Assembly: GCA_964626595.1 (NCBI GenBank)
Contig: CAZVFU010000004.1
Coordinates: forward strand, 9,087-73,086
DNA from: JAWLFI01 sp964626595
Lineage (GTDB): Bacteria; Bacteroidota; Bacteroidia; Chitinophagales; Saprospiraceae
DNA: 64,000 nucleotides
Direction of reading: 5' to 3'
Below, piece after piece: positions 36,233-44,590 of this stretch (within the stretch, counting starts at the first letter, position 1; the number at the start of each line of letters is the position of its first letter). The notes under the pieces are model-generated. The model did not search any database and had not been told where the DNA came from. It saw only the letters and a program-made list of their open reading frames with translations. The translations under genes were made by a program, and so were the position numbers.

Positions 36233-36240
36233 TATCTTTG
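36233..36240 (+). promoter_or_regulatory. -7 element (TATCTTTG) of tig
   Basis: Exact TAnnTTTG match 33 nt before the tig ATG at 36274. A TTG at 36201 is 29 nt upstream, too far to be a confident -33 box. Confidence 0.5.
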
Positions 36241-36273
36241 CACTTCTTTAACGAAAGGCAGAAAACAATTTAT

Positions 36274-37686
36274 ATGAAGTCAAATATTCTGGAGCAATCT
36301 CCATATTCAGCAAAGTTTGAAGTTACCATAGAAGCTGATGATTATTCAGCTGAGCTTAAGGATAAGCTCAAAGAAAAAAGAAAGTCCTCCAACATGAAAG
36401 GGTTTCGACCAGGCAAAGCACCTATGCGATTGATTCAAAAAATGTATGGTCATGCTCTTCTAATAGATATTATAAATCAGAAGGCTTCGGACGCCTTGAA
36501 AGAGATTTCAGAAGGTCAGGAATGGAGACCATTAGGGGAAATGGATTTGGCAGAAGACCAGCCCAATCAGGATTTTGATCCGGTTCAAAATAAGGATTAC
36601 TCCTTTATATTTGAAACGGGGCTATTGCCTAAGATGGATCTTAAAGGTCTAGACGGCTCATTATCCGTTCCTTATTTTACAATAGAAGTGTTAGATGATA
36701 AAGTTCGCGAGCGATGGGATGAAATTTTATCTCAAGTTGCTGAACAAGTCGAAACTGAAGGCCCTGTGAAGGAAGGAGACGTTTTAACTTTGGAGGCCTC
36801 TGAATTGGACGGTGATAAGGAAAAAGAGAATGGTTGGATTTCCAACTTTTCCATTGCGGCTGACCTAATGGAAGAGGAAGCACAGAAGTTAGTCATGGGT
36901 GCTAAAATTGGGGAAACTTTTGATTTTGATATTTATAAACTCGAGAAGAATGCCGATGAGGAGTTTGTTGAAAAACACTTACTTAAGATTGAAGATGAGG
37001 AAAAGCCGGAAATGAATTCAGACTTCAGGTTTGAATTAATGACCGTTAAAACGAAACAGGAGGCCGAGATTAACCAGGATACCTTCGATAAAATATTTGG
37101 CGAAGGTGAGATCTCTTCTGAAGAAGAAGCTCTGGATAAAATTCGGGAGAGTATGGAAATGGCCAATCAGGGAGGGAGTGACAATCTTTTTTATTGGGAT
37201 GCGAAATTTAAATTGACGGACGAAAACCGTCTGGAAGATTTGCCGGAATCGTACGCCAAGAAATATTTACTGGATAAAAAAACAGCGGCTCAATATAAAA
37301 ATGAAGACCTACCTCAAACCGTAAAAGATGAGCTCATATGGTCACTTATAACCCAAAATATTGCTATTCAAAACAATATTCAGCCGACTCAGGAAGCACT
37401 AATCGGTAAAGCTCAGGAGCGGATTTCTCAAATGCTCCAAGGGCAGGCTTTGCCGGATTCGGTTATGAATCAATTGACACAGACTATTTTGGAGGATCGA
37501 GAGCAAATGAATAAGATTGCTCAGGAAGTTACTCAAACTATGATCACCGACTTTATTAAAGAAAATGTTACCATTGAACAACAAACGGTGTCTGAGGATG
37601 AGTTTAAAGCTGAAGTAGAACGAATCAATGAAAAGGTTGATAAAATCAACCACTATCTGGGGGCTGATCAAAGCGAGGAAGAATAA
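36274..37686 (+). CDS. tig: trigger factor (ribosome-associated chaperone/PPIase)
   Basis: Trigger factor binds the ribosome exit tunnel and shields nascent chains. The 470-residue product starts at the ATG 36274 (MKSNILEQSPYSAKFEV) and has the ribosome-binding signature MKGFRPGKAPMRLIQKMYG at about 41-59. A middle domain of FKBP-like size spans about 150-250 (GPVKEGDVLTLEAS), and a helical C-terminal arm follows, ending in an acidic tail. It precedes clpP and clpX, the usual order. An earlier in-frame ATG at 36238 overlaps the promoter and is not used. Confidence 0.93.
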   Translation: MKSNILEQSPYSAKFEVTIEADDYSAELKDKLKEKRKSSNMKGFRPGKAPMRLIQKMYGHALLIDIINQKASDALKEISEGQEWRPLGEMDLAEDQPNQDFDPVQNKDYSFIFETGLLPKMDLKGLDGSLSVPYFTIEVLDDKVRERWDEILSQVAEQVETEGPVKEGDVLTLEASELDGDKEKENGWISNFSIAADLMEEEAQKLVMGAKIGETFDFDIYKLEKNADEEFVEKHLLKIEDEEKPEMNSDFRFELMTVKTKQEAEINQDTFDKIFGEGEISSEEEALDKIRESMEMANQGGSDNLFYWDAKFKLTDENRLEDLPESYAKKYLLDKKTAAQYKNEDLPQTVKDELIWSLITQNIAIQNNIQPTQEALIGKAQERISQMLQGQALPDSVMNQLTQTILEDREQMNKIAQEVTQTMITDFIKENVTIEQQTVSEDEFKAEVERINEKVDKINHYLGADQSEEE

Positions 37687-37766
37687 TTTATACCCTATTA
37701 TTGCATTAGCTTTCAAATGGGTTGAACTCTATGCGGCTTCAGGTCGTTTAATACAAAAATATACAA

Positions 37767-38480
37767 ATGATTGATCCTAAAGAATTCAAAAAGTTTGCCG
37801 TCCATAGCCAAGGCATCAACAGTGCACATATTGATAAATATATGGAGACTTCTGTCCCGAATATTAACAATTTCACACCTCAAGTTATTGAGGAACGACA
37901 AATGAATATCGTGGGAATGGATGTTTTTTCCCGTTTGATGATGGATCGCATTATTTTTCTGGGCGTACCCATTAATGATTATGTGGCTAATGTAGTCCAG
38001 GCTCAATTATTGTTTTTGCAATCCACAGATCCGAAGAGGGATGTTCAAATGTACGTTAACAGTCCGGGAGGATCTGTAATAGCGGGATTGGGTATGTATG
38101 ATACGATGCAATACGTATCTCCGGACGTAGGAACGATTTGCACCGGCTTAGCGGCTTCAATGGGAGCGGTCTTACTCGCAGCCGGCGCAAAAGGGAAACG
38201 CTCTATATTACCCCACGCCCGTGCTATGATCCACCAGCCTATGGGAGGGATGCAAGGTCAGGTTAGTGATATGGAAATCAATTATAACTTGATAAAGCAA
38301 CTGCAAAAAAATCTGTATGATATATTGTCTTACCATACAGGCCAGGATTATAAGACTATTGAAGAAGACAGTGATCGGGATAATTGGATGATAGCCGAAG
38401 AAGCAAAGGCCTATGGGCTTGTAGATGAGGTTTTAGACACTCCCGTTTCTAAGAAGAAGAAAGAAGAGGACGAAGATTAG
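37767..38480 (+). CDS. clpP: ATP-dependent Clp protease proteolytic subunit
   Basis: ClpP forms the tetradecameric serine protease chamber. In the 237-residue protein the triad is Ser131 (GLAASMGAVLLAAG), His156 (MIHQPMGG) and Asp205 (DSDRDNWM). QMYVNSPGGSVIAGLGMYD is the oxyanion region. It is somewhat longer than E. coli ClpP at the N-terminus (about 30 residues before the conserved core) and has a short Lys/Glu-rich tail. It is followed 34 nt later by its unfoldase clpX. Confidence 0.97.
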   Translation: MIDPKEFKKFAVHSQGINSAHIDKYMETSVPNINNFTPQVIEERQMNIVGMDVFSRLMMDRIIFLGVPINDYVANVVQAQLLFLQSTDPKRDVQMYVNSPGGSVIAGLGMYDTMQYVSPDVGTICTGLAASMGAVLLAAGAKGKRSILPHARAMIHQPMGGMQGQVSDMEINYNLIKQLQKNLYDILSYHTGQDYKTIEEDSDRDNWMIAEEAKAYGLVDEVLDTPVSKKKKEEDED

Positions 38481-38514
38481 GCAATATTGTTGTGGTTAAA
38501 ATGATTTAAGAGGT

Positions 38515-39753
38515 ATGAAATCGACAGAAGAAGGTGTGAGATGCTCATTTTGTGGGCGAGATAAAAGTGAGGCCCTGATTCTCATAGCGGGAATCCAGGG
38601 GCACATTTGTGAAGTTTGTGTTGAACAGGCTCATGAGATTATTCAAGATGAAATCAAGGGAGGAGAACTCGGAGGTATAGATGGTGATTTTTCTATGCCT
38701 GAGCATGTCACACCTGCTAAAATTAAAGAGTATTTGAACCAATATGTTATTGGGCAAGAGGACGCGAAAAAATTCCTGTCCGTGGCTGTGTATAATCACT
38801 ACAAACGAATTAATAATGATTCGTCGGATGTTGAAATTGAAAAGTCTAATATTCTTTTTGCCGGCCCTACGGGTACGGGTAAGACATTGCTGGCCAAGAC
38901 CATTGCAAATTACTTGAATGTGCCGTTCGCTATTGTAGATGCCACAGTATTCACAGAAGCCGGTTATGTAGGTGAAGACGTTGAAAGTATGCTCAGTCGT
39001 TTACTGCAGGTTTGTGATTTCAATGTAGGAGCTGCAGAGCATGGTATTGTCTATGTAGATGAACTCGATAAAATAGCCAGGAAAAGCGATAACCCATCTA
39101 TCACCAGGGATGTCTCTGGTGAAGGCGTGCAACAGGCTCTTCTCAAAATGCTAGAGGGAACTGAAGTCAATGTTCCCCCTCAAGGGGGGCGAAAGCATCC
39201 AGAGCAGAAAATGGTAAAAGTCAATACGAAGAATATATTATTCATTTGTGGAGGTGCTTTTGATGGTGTAGAAAAAGTGATCGGCCGTCGGCTGAACACT
39301 TCCGTAATTGGTTTTAGCGGAAATGAGAAGAAGGATATTCAAAATGAAAACCTTTTACATTACATTACACATCAAGACCTCAAGCATTTTGGGTTGATTC
39401 CGGAGCTTTTAGGTCGACTGCCCGTTTTGACACATTTAAACCCGTTGGATAAAGAAACCTTAATTCGAATTCTTACGGAGCCAAAAAATGCGCTGGTTAA
39501 ACAATATCAGCGTTTATTTGAGTTGGAAGGTGTATCTCTAAAGTTTGAAACTGAAGCATTGGATCGCATCGCGGAAAAATCATTAGAATTTAATTTAGGG
39601 GCTCGTGGATTGCGTAGTATTTGCGAGGCTGTTCTTACGGACGCCATGTTTGAACTTCCCAGTGAAGAAGATGTCGATGAATTAGTCGTTGACAAAAGTT
39701 ATGTGGACGAGAAACTAACGGGTTCTACCATCAATAAGCTTAAGGCCGCATAG
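38515..39753 (+). CDS. clpX: ATP-dependent Clp protease ATP-binding subunit ClpX
   Basis: AAA+ unfoldase that feeds substrates, including ssrA-tagged proteins, to ClpP. The 412-residue protein has an N-terminal zinc finger (Cys10, Cys13, Cys32, Cys35), Walker A GPTGTGKT at 117-124, Walker B IVYVDELDKI, the VPPQGGRKHP pore region, and the C-terminal FNLGARGLRSICEAVLTDAM sensor-2 segment. With clpP just upstream and smpB elsewhere in the window, the tagged-protein turnover route is represented. Confidence 0.98.
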   Translation: MKSTEEGVRCSFCGRDKSEALILIAGIQGHICEVCVEQAHEIIQDEIKGGELGGIDGDFSMPEHVTPAKIKEYLNQYVIGQEDAKKFLSVAVYNHYKRINNDSSDVEIEKSNILFAGPTGTGKTLLAKTIANYLNVPFAIVDATVFTEAGYVGEDVESMLSRLLQVCDFNVGAAEHGIVYVDELDKIARKSDNPSITRDVSGEGVQQALLKMLEGTEVNVPPQGGRKHPEQKMVKVNTKNILFICGGAFDGVEKVIGRRLNTSVIGFSGNEKKDIQNENLLHYITHQDLKHFGLIPELLGRLPVLTHLNPLDKETLIRILTEPKNALVKQYQRLFELEGVSLKFETEALDRIAEKSLEFNLGARGLRSICEAVLTDAMFELPSEEDVDELVVDKSYVDEKLTGSTINKLKAA

Positions 39754-39758
39754 GGAAA

Positions 39759-40550
39759 ATGAGGCGCTATTTTATTTGGATTCGGTATCTCGGCACTCAT
39801 TTTTCGGGTTGGCAAATTCAGCCCAATGCACCAACTATTCAGGCATCTATTGAACATGCATTACAACAATTACTTAGACTTGAAAAAGTAAGTATTGTAG
39901 GCTGTGGCAGAACGGATGCAGGCGTTCATGCTTCCTCTTACGTATTTCATGTAGATTTACCTTTCATTTGGGATTCTAAGCTTTCATGGAGACTCAATCG
40001 AATGCTTGGCCCGGATATTGTTTTCACTCAATTTCAGGAAGTGAATCAATCTTTGCATGCTCGTTTTTCTGCGAGAAAAAGAACCTATAAGTATTTGATT
40101 GATCTTGAAATGCCTACATTTCTTCAAGATTGTGTGTTTGCATACCCCTATAATCCTGACCAACTTAACATTAATCTTCTTAAGTCTGCTGCCGATCTTC
40201 TTCTGGATTATCAGGAGTTTTTTCCATTTTGTAAGAGTAAGTCAGAAGCAGAACATTATCGGTGTCAGATCTATGCCAGTGAGTGGAAAATCATTCGGAA
40301 TCGATATTTGGTATATCGCATTGAAGCCAATCGATTTTTACGGGGCATGGTTCGACTGATAGTGGGAATGTGTCTAGGAGTGGCTGAAGGAAAGATCGCT
40401 TTATCTGATGTTCGAAAAGCAATGGAACAGCAGGTTAGATTACAAAAACCTTATTCAGCTCCGGCAAAGGGTCTTTTTTTATATCGCGTAGACTATAATG
40501 ATCCTCAGATCAAGTCCCCACCCAATGGCGAAATATTTTTCCCCATTTAG
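39759..40550 (+). CDS. truA: tRNA pseudouridine(38-40) synthase TruA
   Basis: TruA isomerises uridines 38-40 in the anticodon arm of many tRNAs. The 263-residue protein starts RRYFIWIRYLGTHFSGWQIQ and has the catalytic motif GCGRTDAGVHA with the essential Asp53, then FHVDLP, HARFSARKRTYKYLI and EANRFLRGMVRLIVGMCLGV. The length is usual. It begins 5 nt after clpX, so it is probably on the clp transcript, and its 3' end overlaps a convergent gene by 41 nt. Confidence 0.96.
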   Translation: MRRYFIWIRYLGTHFSGWQIQPNAPTIQASIEHALQQLLRLEKVSIVGCGRTDAGVHASSYVFHVDLPFIWDSKLSWRLNRMLGPDIVFTQFQEVNQSLHARFSARKRTYKYLIDLEMPTFLQDCVFAYPYNPDQLNINLLKSAADLLLDYQEFFPFCKSKSEAEHYRCQIYASEWKIIRNRYLVYRIEANRFLRGMVRLIVGMCLGVAEGKIALSDVRKAMEQQVRLQKPYSAPAKGLFLYRVDYNDPQIKSPPNGEIFFPI

Positions 40551-41406
40551 GATTAGTATCGACTTTGTATACTTCTTTTTTGATCGCTCCTAGTTTGTCT
40601 GCTTTTAAATCTTCACCAAATAGATTGAAATCAAACCGAAGAGGGCGTTCTGCATGGAGACGAATTAAATCATCCGCCATCAGGAGAAACAAGGATTCTT
40701 CTACCTGCGGTTTTGCTTTAAAATTTAGCAAGGTAAAAAATCCATTGTAATAAGTGAATAGTGCTGCGGCACCTATTTCACCATCCGAATCACAATAAAC
40801 TGTGGGGAATGCAGTACCTCTGTGCATCAGGTTATAATGAATGCGCATCCACATGTGGGTGTCTGTATCACCATCTATAGTTGCGAAAAAATCAACGAGT
40901 TCTTCTGGCTTAATATGGGAATGGGGCATCCAGTTTTGGTCTCGACCGTTTTCAATCAAATCCAAAGCTTTTGGGTCATATCCATTTTGGATGATTTCAT
41001 AAGGCGCTGAAAGATCTAATTGGTACCAAGCTGATGACGTTGCATCCGGCAAATCTTTTATTATAGATTTATTGTACTCATTAAAGGATATTTGTTGACC
41101 TAAATAAGTGCTTGGTATGGCTTCTATAAACTTTTGAATTCTGGGAGGCGAGAGCACATGCACAGAAAAAATGCCTAGTCTTCCTATGTCATTGGGATGA
41201 AATAATTGGGGGTAATTCCATTTAGATGTCCGTGATATGAGTGGCATTACGCTTTCATAGTTTCCTTCCACTAATGCATCGAACTCCCGAGAGACATTTT
41301 TTAAAAACCAATGGTATCCAAACACATTTCCATTAATAGCAAAGTGAATACAACTGTTCCAACGAGTCACGTCAATTTCGTCAAAGGGAACAAATCTAAC
41401 ATCCAT
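40510..41406 (-). CDS. unknown protein, possible GNAT/FemAB-like acyltransferase fold
   Basis: 298 residues, no signal peptide and no membrane helix. The first half contains NGNVFGYHWFLKNVSREFDA and MPLISRTSKWNYPQLFHPND, which resemble the N-terminal domain of FemAB/GNAT-type proteins. The second half has GEIGAAALFTYYNGFFTLLN and LRFDFNLFGED, like the acetyltransferase strand order. No specific family can be named, so the assignment is weak. Its 3' end overlaps truA by 41 nt, tail to tail. Function unknown. Confidence 0.6.
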   Translation of the reverse strand: MDVRFVPFDEIDVTRWNSCIHFAINGNVFGYHWFLKNVSREFDALVEGNYESVMPLISRTSKWNYPQLFHPNDIGRLGIFSVHVLSPPRIQKFIEAIPSTYLGQQISFNEYNKSIIKDLPDATSSAWYQLDLSAPYEIIQNGYDPKALDLIENGRDQNWMPHSHIKPEELVDFFATIDGDTDTHMWMRIHYNLMHRGTAFPTVYCDSDGEIGAAALFTYYNGFFTLLNFKAKPQVEESLFLLMADDLIRLHAERPLRFDFNLFGEDLKADKLGAIKKEVYKVDTNPKWGKIFRHWVGT

Positions 41407-41588
41407 AAATCGAGGTTCTATAGTCGTAACTCATGAGGGGAATAAATAGTTTTAACCTTCTTTACAGATAGTCATAGGGGAGAGATAATTAAGAGCCAGA
41501 ACCTGTAATGAATAGCGGTGTCCGAGCCAAGAAATCGGCTTTTCAAAGTCTTTAATAAAGGAGGTTATTTTATTGGTTTCTGTAAAAC

Positions 41589-42854
41589 TTAGGATTTGAA
41601 AAGGGGATATTGATTCATTTTTTCAACGACCTTTTTTCTTATACTTTCGATTCGCACTTCATTTTCGGGATCCTTTAGAACCTCATCCATCCAATCGACT
41701 AATTCTATGCAATCGCTCTCCTCCAGACCTCGAGTCGTAATAGCAGGGGTTCCAATTCGCAGCCCTGAAGTTACCATCGGCTTTTTGTCATCAAAAGGAA
41801 CGAGGTTTTTATTCACCGTAATCTCGGCATGGCCTAAGGCCTCTTCTGCCACTACACCCGTTATGTTTTTTGAACGCAGATCAATAAGCATGAGATGATT
41901 TTCTGTGCCCTCAGAGATGATTTGATAGCCTAATTCTTTAAATCTACTGGCCATGGACTTCGCATTTTTAACAACCTGCTTTTGATAATCTACAAAATCA
42001 GGTTTTAGGGCCTCTTCAAAGGCAACAGCCTTTGCTGCAATAATATGTTGAAGGGGGCCGCCTTGCATACCAGGAAAGACGGCCGAGTTTAGCATCGCAC
42101 TGAGCATTCTGACTTTTCCAGATAAGGTAGTAATGCCCAAAGGGTTGGGTTGATTTTTTCCCACCATGATAATACCGCCCCGGGGTCCTCGAAGTGTTTT
42201 GTGGGTAGTGGAAGTAACGATATGGCAGTGGGGCAGGGGATCATTGAGCAGATTAGTGGCAATGATACCAGCAGGATGTGCTATATCTGCCAGGAGTACG
42301 GCGCCAATTTCGTCTGCAATGGCTCGGAATCGGGCATAATCCCAATCTCTAGAATATGCTGAGGCCCCACAAATGATCATTTTGGGCTTAATTTCGAGGG
42401 CTTGTTCCTCAACCTTGTCCATATCGATAAGTCCGGAGTCTTGCTCTACGCCGTAAAAGTGAGGCTCAAATGTTTTTCCGGAATAATTCACTTTTGAGCC
42501 ATGGGTGAGGTGTCCACCATGGGATAGGTCAAAGCCCAAAATTTTGTCGCCGGGTTTTAGCATGGATAAGAAGACAGCGGCGTTGGCCTGTGCCCCGGAA
42601 TGGGGTTGAACATTAACGTATTCGGCGCCAAATAATTTTTTCAGACGATCTATCGCTAATTGTTCTGACTGATCAATAAATTTGCATCCTCCGTAGTATC
42701 TCTTACCCGGATAGCCTTCTGCGTATTTATTGGTCAGACAACTCCCCATTGCTTTGAGAACATTTTGACTGACAAAATTTTCAGAGGCTATCAATTCTAC
42801 ACCTTCGAGTTGCCGTTGCTCTTCTTTTCTTATGATATCAAATATAGGATCCAT
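41589..42854 (-). CDS. glyA: serine hydroxymethyltransferase
   Basis: PLP enzyme that interconverts serine and glycine and loads one-carbon units on tetrahydrofolate. The 421-residue protein has ELIASENFVSQNVLKAMGS, YAEGYPGKRYYGGCKFID, NVQPHSGAQANAAVF and the PLP lysine in TSTTHKTLRGPRGG (Lys219), plus VTSGLRIGTPAITTRG near the C-terminus. It is monocistronic here, with a 105-nt gap to the upstream HD gene on the same strand. Confidence 0.98.
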   Translation of the reverse strand: MDPIFDIIRKEEQRQLEGVELIASENFVSQNVLKAMGSCLTNKYAEGYPGKRYYGGCKFIDQSEQLAIDRLKKLFGAEYVNVQPHSGAQANAAVFLSMLKPGDKILGFDLSHGGHLTHGSKVNYSGKTFEPHFYGVEQDSGLIDMDKVEEQALEIKPKMIICGASAYSRDWDYARFRAIADEIGAVLLADIAHPAGIIATNLLNDPLPHCHIVTSTTHKTLRGPRGGIIMVGKNQPNPLGITTLSGKVRMLSAMLNSAVFPGMQGGPLQHIIAAKAVAFEEALKPDFVDYQKQVVKNAKSMASRFKELGYQIISEGTENHLMLIDLRSKNITGVVAEEALGHAEITVNKNLVPFDDKKPMVTSGLRIGTPAITTRGLEESDCIELVDWMDEVLKDPENEVRIESIRKKVVEKMNQYPLFKS

Positions 42855-42958
42855 AGGCCGTTAATTTCAAGCTAAGATAAAGATAACAGGATGCAAAATA
42901 GAGGAACTTTTTAAATAGATGGGAAAGAATCTCAGATGTATGTAAAACTTCGTAGAGC

Positions 42959-44176
42959 TCATTGGAGTTTCGGGTGGCAGAGGTAGTATCGTCGGAGAAG
43001 TTGGGTGTCTAATTTTGCGTCTGTTTCTAACGAAAGGGGTTGGATTTTTCCCGATTTCATCAAGATATTTATTTCAGGGGAGGTCGCATTGTACAATCGG
43101 TTGGTTTCCTCGCCCTGAATGATAAGGTCTTTTATATAATGTGCCTGATTGGACTCTAGTTTTTCTAATAGTTTGAATTCAATTTCTTTTATTTCAGCCG
43201 GCGTTAAGGGCTCTTTTTGGAGATAAACCCGGAAAAGTTTTCTATTCGTTAAACCTCGACTGAGAATTCGCAAAACTGGGTTTTTGCTATGGATTAGGCT
43301 TTTAATCCAAACATCGATATCTGCATCATCAATCGAGGCATGCCATTCGAGCATTTCCAGTGGGATAGTCTTCATGCTTTTGGGGTTTTTCGGTCCCGAT
43401 AAGAAATATTCAAAAGCCGGACTCAAATGAGCCTTGGATGCAGTGGGCTGAGATTTGTAATATTCGAATAAACGAACGAGCATTTTTTCGGCACTTAAGG
43501 CTGTTTTATGCAAATAGACCTGCCAATACATGAGTTTGCGGGAAAGGAGGAATTTCTCTACTGAATATAACCCTTTCTCTTCTACCACTAACTGATTATC
43601 ATATACATTTAGCATTTTGATGATTCGATCGTAGCCAATAATTCCTTCGGCGACGCCGGTATAATAACTATCTCGAATGAGATAATCCATTCGGTCCATA
43701 TCGAGTTGGCCGCTGATCAGCTGGTGAAGAAATGTTTTAGAATACTGATTTTTGAATATTTTGATAGCCAGGCTTAATTTGCCTTCAAATTCCTCATTGA
43801 GTTTTTCCATATAGGCCAGAGTGAGTCGCTCATGTGAGACGGGAATGAAGTGGCCTTCCAGCGCATGAGAATAGGGACCGTGCCCAATATCGTGGAGTAG
43901 TATAGCTAATTGGACACTTATGGCTTCTTCTTCAGTGATTTCTACATCTTTTGACTGTAGGACCTCAATGGCTTTTCGGGTGAGATGAAGTGCACCCAAT
44001 GCATGCTGAAAACGAGTGTGAACGGCACCGGGGTATACAAAGTGGCTAAGGCCGACTTGCTTGATGCGGCGGAGTCGCTGAAAATAGGGATGCTCAACTA
44101 TGTCGTAGAGGATAGAATAGGGTAGGGTGGTAAAACCATAGACGGGATCGTTGAGGATCTTATATTCTGCACTCAT
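42959..44176 (-). CDS. HD-domain phosphohydrolase (dNTPase-like)
   Basis: 405 residues. The HD metal site is present: VHTRFQHALGALHL gives the first His, LLHDIGHGPYSHALEG gives His-Asp, and DMDRMDYLIRDSYYTGVAEG gives the distal Asp. This is the layout of the SAMHD1-like/YdhJ-type HD superfamily, many of which cleave dNTPs. The substrate is not proven here. It is transcribed divergently from porX, and copy E of the dispersed element lies in the gap between them. Confidence 0.9.
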   Translation of the reverse strand: MSAEYKILNDPVYGFTTLPYSILYDIVEHPYFQRLRRIKQVGLSHFVYPGAVHTRFQHALGALHLTRKAIEVLQSKDVEITEEEAISVQLAILLHDIGHGPYSHALEGHFIPVSHERLTLAYMEKLNEEFEGKLSLAIKIFKNQYSKTFLHQLISGQLDMDRMDYLIRDSYYTGVAEGIIGYDRIIKMLNVYDNQLVVEEKGLYSVEKFLLSRKLMYWQVYLHKTALSAEKMLVRLFEYYKSQPTASKAHLSPAFEYFLSGPKNPKSMKTIPLEMLEWHASIDDADIDVWIKSLIHSKNPVLRILSRGLTNRKLFRVYLQKEPLTPAEIKEIEFKLLEKLESNQAHYIKDLIIQGEETNRLYNATSPEINILMKSGKIQPLSLETDAKLDTQLLRRYYLCHPKLQ

Positions 44177-44268
44177 ACCCTAAAAATAAGAGTATTGATG
44201 GATTTTCTTATATCTTAAGCGTAAATAGTTCCATATGATATGAAGGATAGGGCAGTCTGGTTCGAACT

Positions 44269-44434
44269 TCGCGTTAGGGATAGGAACGGTATACCGATTG
44301 CGGATGAACTTTTTTCTTTAATTGAGGTCGAGAAGAAAGTCATCTGGAAGCCATTAGAGTTTCTTTCTTTTAGCGGCAATCGGTGTAGGAGTGGATAGCC
44401 CGACCCCGGCTGGCCGGGGTAACGCCCAAAACAC
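44269..44434 (-). repeat. dispersed hairpin-rich intergenic element, copy E
   Basis: The best-formed copy. On the minus strand it reads TTTTGGGCGTTACCCC, a perfect hairpin CCCCGGC-TG-GCCGGGG (44404-44419), GGTCGGGCTATCC, a long variable stem closed by perfect 9-bp arms ACCGATTGC/GCAATCGGT (44293-44301 with 44375-44383) and inner AAGAAAG/CTTTCTT, then CCTATCCCTAACGC. It fills most of the 414-nt divergent gap between the HD gene and porX; the remaining bases contain the predicted porX promoter. Confidence 0.75.
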
Positions 44435-44489
44435 AATTCTGAAGGAATTTAACATAAGATTAGTATATAGATTATGTGTTGATAATCAA

Positions 44490-44519
44490 TTGGCTATACT
44501 TGACTTTTAGGGAATTTTG
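44490..44519 (+). promoter_or_regulatory. possible porX promoter (TTG-N19-GAATTTTG)
   Basis: A TTG at 44490-44492 is followed after 19 nt by GAATTTTG (44512-44519), one base from TAnnTTTG, about 70 nt before the porX ATG. The spacing fits the Bacteroidota pattern. Confidence 0.4.
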
Positions 44520-44590
44520 CGGTTGAGGTTGAACTTGAGTCGAATCGATATACGAAAAGGAGGTACTAAAACGGTTTTAAAATAAAAAAT

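Noticed and set aside
44215..44436. 73-residue open frame on the minus strand through copy E
   Set aside because: It covers the repeat element and reads as random sequence.
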